From: Pedobacter psychrodurus
GTDB lineage: Bacteria > Bacteroidota > Bacteroidia > Sphingobacteriales > Sphingobacteriaceae
NCBI RefSeq assembly: GCF_004331735.1
Contig: NZ_SJSO01000016.1
Coordinates: 1-64,000, forward strand
DNA length: 64,000 nucleotides
Direction of reading: 5' to 3'
Shown: positions 61,238-64,000 of the stretch, one piece after another
Numbering within the stretch: position 1 is the first letter of the stretch
Layout of the letters: every line of letters begins with the position of its first letter
Translations under genes and position numbers: made by a program
Notes under the pieces: model-generated
What the model saw: only the letters and a program-made list of their open reading frames with translations
The model's database searches: none
Told to the model about the DNA's origin: nothing

Positions 61238-62311
61238 GTGATAACCCGACCTGAATTACAGTATAAAAACATACTATACATAGGAGTAAAATTTTACTAC
61301 TATCACCAGCAGTTAATTGATAAACTTGAAGACACTTATGGTGCAAGGGTCGACTATTTTCCTGAAAGAGATACCAGCATTTTGTACGGCATTATCAACC
61401 GGTTAAGCCCCTCGCGTTTAGAGGCCTATCAGGAATTTCATTACAGAAAAATATTGGGCGAAATCATCGGTAAAAAATTCGACTACTTTCTGGTGATCAG
61501 GGGTTTTAAGATGCCACTATGGTTTGTTAAAAAAATTAAGGCGCTCAATCCCGGGCTCAAATTGATCAATTACCAATGGGATTCAAATACCAACAGCCCT
61601 TTCATCAACCTTCCTCCACAGTATAACATTCTTCCAGAGTTCGACGTGAAATTATCTTTTGATTATAAAGATGTTGCAGACCATGCACAACTTGGATATT
61701 CTGCCACCTTTTATACCGATGAGATAAAGGAACTCGGTGAAAAAACCAACAACGAAAATTTTAAATATGACTTGTTTTATTTTGGTTCCTATCTTCCTGA
61801 GCGATATGTAGGCTTACTAAAATTCATGGAATTCGCAAAAAAGCATAAATACTCTGTTAAATTTCACTTTTATATGCCCATTAGGTATTTCATTATCGAA
61901 AGGCTCAAAGGCGTTAAGATCGACTGGAAACTCATCAAGTTCAGAAAAATGTCGAGGACTGATTACATCACCAATCTTTCCAAGTCAAAAACCATTATTG
62001 ATGTAAGTAATACAAAACAATCGGGTATGGCTATGCGGGTACTCGATGCTTTAGGTTCGGGCAAAAAAGTAATCACAACCAATAAATGGGTAACCAAAGA
62101 CAGCATTTACGACCCGAGGCAGATTGCCGTAATTGATATTGAAGATATAAGGCTATCGGATGGATTCATAAAAGACAACACCTATCTACCACGCAAAGCA
62201 GAATTTAATTTAGACAGGTGGATTGAGCGGATATTTATCGAGAGTTTCGAGGATCCCAAAGTAAAAGCTGGCACCGATGATATCAACATCACTAAGCAAT
62301 TCTCAAAATAA
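61238..62311 (+). CDS. CgeB/DUF3880-like glycosyltransferase of the polysaccharide locus
   Basis: 357 residues with a GTG start. The layout is GT-B-like: ILYIGVKFYYYHQQLIDKL at the start, a nucleotide-sugar half with YDLFYFGSYLPERYVGLLKF, and TIIDVSNTKQSGMAMRVLDA followed by GSGKKVITTNKW, the signature of CgeB-type transferases. No membrane segments. It transfers a sugar (perhaps with Ugd-derived UDP-glucuronate) to the growing repeat; donor and linkage unknown. Confidence 0.75.
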   Translation: MITRPELQYKNILYIGVKFYYYHQQLIDKLEDTYGARVDYFPERDTSILYGIINRLSPSRLEAYQEFHYRKILGEIIGKKFDYFLVIRGFKMPLWFVKKIKALNPGLKLINYQWDSNTNSPFINLPPQYNILPEFDVKLSFDYKDVADHAQLGYSATFYTDEIKELGEKTNNENFKYDLFYFGSYLPERYVGLLKFMEFAKKHKYSVKFHFYMPIRYFIIERLKGVKIDWKLIKFRKMSRTDYITNLSKSKTIIDVSNTKQSGMAMRVLDALGSGKKVITTNKWVTKDSIYDPRQIAVIDIEDIRLSDGFIKDNTYLPRKAEFNLDRWIERIFIESFEDPKVKAGTDDINITKQFSK

Positions 62312-62331
62312 GAATGAATAATACACTATAA

Positions 62332-63687
62332 ATGAAAATTGTACAGAAACTTAAAAACATACATTTTCTCTCGTTAATGGGTACCGGCGGCATGTCGGTA
62401 TTGACGTTTTTGTTGACTGCTATACTATACCGCTCCTTATCCATAAAGGAAATCGGCATTTGGTTTTTCTTTCAATCCATGTTATCCTTTCTTGATACCT
62501 TTAGGCAGGGTTTTTTGTCTACCGCATTTGTAAAGTTTTATGCAGGCACTTCACCCTCAAGAGGTCAGGAGGTTATCGGATCAACCTGGTTTATCGCCAC
62601 CGCTACAACTATTGTCCTGTTATTGCTTAACATTCCACTTATTTTCATCGCTTTTCTGATCAAAGATGAAAGCCTCATCTATTTTGCCAAATTTTATTCC
62701 ATCAACCTACTGTCATCTCTACCCATGATCGTAACGATGTGTATCGCACAGGGCGACCTACGTTTCGGACGTTTAATGTACATCAGGGTTTTTCAGGTCG
62801 CTATCCTAATCCTGTGCCTTGGTTTTTTAATATTGACAAAACAGAATAACTTGTACAACCTGATGTACATCAATATCATTTCTGGAGCGATAACCAGCGT
62901 GCTGTGTATCATTTTAGGCTGGTCGGGTATAGCTTTTTACGCCAAGCGGAGCAAAGCATGCACAAAAGAAATTTTCGATTTCGGAAAATATACCGTTGGC
63001 ACTTCAATAAGCTCAAGCCTTTTCGGTGTTACTGATACCTTTGTCATCAATTTTATGTTGGGACCATCTACTCTGGCTGTTTACAACCTGGGGCGGAGGT
63101 TGATGGAAGTTGTGGAAATTCCTTTGAGGAGTTTTGTCGCGACTGCCATGCCGGCCTTGTCTAGCGCCTTCAATCAGAATAACAAGGCCAAGCTTATATC
63201 CACCATGAGCAAATATATCGGTATCATCACCATTGGTCTCATCCCGTTTTTAATAGGAACCTACATATTTGCCGGTTATGCACTTGCCATTATCGGAGGT
63301 GGAAAGTACAATGGTACCGAAGCTGGTTCTATAGCGGTTAATATATTTAGGATAAGCGCAACAATTGCCCTGCTTAGCCCTGCTGACCGGTTTATGAGCG
63401 TTACCCTTGATGCGATACACAAGCCACAGATCAACTTATATAAAGTAATCGTAATGGTTATTGTAAATGTGATTTCAGACTTTGCTGGAGTTTACTTTTT
63501 CGGAAACATATACGGACTTGTTGTTGGCACTTTCTTTCCCACTTTAATAGGCATCCTTATCTCCTATTATTATATCAATAAAGGATACCAGAGCTTCTCC
63601 ATTTTTCACAGCTATATCCTAAGTTTTAAGGAAATTAAAAAATTTATATCGAATGGATTTAAAACCCCTGGTACAATATCAAATTAA
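62332..63687 (+). CDS. Wzx-type polysaccharide flippase (MATE/MOP family)
   Basis: 451 residues with about 12 hydrophobic helices from residue 12 on (SLMGTGGMSVLTFLLTAILY) and the typical FGKYTVGTSISSSLFGVTDT motif of Wzx/RfbX proteins. It exports lipid-linked repeat units across the inner membrane. It follows the glycosyltransferase by 20 bp and precedes another one by 15 bp, so they form one operon. Confidence 0.88.
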   Translation: MKIVQKLKNIHFLSLMGTGGMSVLTFLLTAILYRSLSIKEIGIWFFFQSMLSFLDTFRQGFLSTAFVKFYAGTSPSRGQEVIGSTWFIATATTIVLLLLNIPLIFIAFLIKDESLIYFAKFYSINLLSSLPMIVTMCIAQGDLRFGRLMYIRVFQVAILILCLGFLILTKQNNLYNLMYINIISGAITSVLCIILGWSGIAFYAKRSKACTKEIFDFGKYTVGTSISSSLFGVTDTFVINFMLGPSTLAVYNLGRRLMEVVEIPLRSFVATAMPALSSAFNQNNKAKLISTMSKYIGIITIGLIPFLIGTYIFAGYALAIIGGGKYNGTEAGSIAVNIFRISATIALLSPADRFMSVTLDAIHKPQINLYKVIVMVIVNVISDFAGVYFFGNIYGLVVGTFFPTLIGILISYYYINKGYQSFSIFHSYILSFKEIKKFISNGFKTPGTISN

Positions 63688-63702
63688 AAAACCTGTTAAC
63701 CC

Positions 63703-64000
63703 ATGAAAACGATATTTTCAGCACCTAAATGGTTGGATCAATACGAGTTTACCTTTAAGAGCATTAATGAGGTGCCTCCATCTTTCTTCCAGGGAATTAA
63801 TAAAAAACTAAAGGAATTGCAGAGCCCGAAGCCCGTAGTTACGATACTAATCGCCGCATGGAACGAAGAGCTGAATATTCTACGCAATATTTCCAGCCTG
63901 GCCAATCTCGTTACAGATTATCCCCTTGAAATTATTGTGGTTAATAATAACTCTACTGACAGAACACAGCAAACCCTTGATAACCTCAGCGTTACCAGCT
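63703..64000 (+). CDS. Family 2 glycosyltransferase (partial, runs off the window)
   Basis: About 99 residues from ATG 63703 (MKTIFSAPKWLDQYEF). The GT2 start is recognisable: VVTILIAAWNEELNILRNIS and IIVVNNNSTDRTQQTLDNL. It is 15 bp after the flippase, in the same operon. The catalytic DxD region lies outside the window. Confidence 0.85.
   Translation, partial: MKTIFSAPKWLDQYEFTFKSINEVPPSFFQGINKKLKELQSPKPVVTILIAAWNEELNILRNISSLANLVTDYPLEIIVVNNNSTDRTQQTLDNLSVTS

Overview
The window looks like chromosomal DNA from a Bacteroidota, most likely a Pedobacter-like member of the Sphingobacteriaceae. The evidence is a low to moderate GC content, promoters of the TTG-N19/20-TAnnTTTG type, few Shine-Dalgarno sequences, a fused CcoNO cbb3 oxidase, a TonB-dependent receptor remnant and paired YceI proteins. 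I see no rRNA, tRNA or CRISPR array.

Layout. (1) 1-4 kb is accessory DNA: the end of an IS3-type element that appears to sit in an outer-membrane protein gene, a dehydrogenase fragment, and two secreted serine hydrolases. (2) 4-14.4 kb holds a complete cbb3 cytochrome oxidase locus on the minus strand (ccoNO-Q-P-G-H and a TauE/SafE-like protein), with ccoS, ccoI, hemN and a small Cys-tailed protein upstream. (3) 14.5-15.3 kb is a gene-free, repeat-rich spacer. (4) 15.3-39.4 kb looks like a low-oxygen and stress island. Two near-identical regulatory pairs flank it, each a FixL-like haem-PAS histidine kinase plus a response regulator whose receiver is fused to a CRP/FNR DNA-binding module. Between them lie universal stress proteins, an alcohol dehydrogenase, a flavin split-barrel protein, an uncharacterised NPD-like flavoprotein, a YceI/porin operon, phosphoketolase, a BON protein, an alpha-glucan phosphorylase homologue and a Ca2+-type P-ATPase. 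(5) 39.4-43.6 kb has a TonB receptor fragment, a dihaem peroxidase and a metallophosphoesterase. (6) 43.7-64 kb is an exopolysaccharide locus (LCP protein, glycosyltransferases, UDP-glucose dehydrogenase, flippase). It carries inside it a compact NRPS/PKS assembly line (A-PCP-KS-AT-ACP-aminotransferase, then C-A-PCP-TE) with its own phosphopantetheinyl transferase and a JmjC/cupin-8 oxygenase.

Two regulatory patterns stand out and were found only by reading the intergenic DNA. First, FNR-like palindromes (TGAT-N4-ATCA core) lie at a nearly constant distance from TAnnTTTG -7 elements. Their centres are 54-55 bp upstream for the cco operon, the NPD-like gene, the YceI operon and the P-ATPase operon, with a half site before the hemN operon. 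They are 32-33 bp upstream for the usp-adh operon and for phosphoketolase. The regulators' recognition helix reads E-T-V-S-R, as in FNR, so the island and the oxidase probably form one FixL > (FixJ+FixK in one protein) regulon. Second, the exopolysaccharide genes share a different promoter signature: AAARGR-CTAT exactly 26 bp before a TAnnTTnG-like -7 element. It occurs five times, with a sixth weaker copy before the NRPS gene. It may define a polysaccharide/NRPS regulon.
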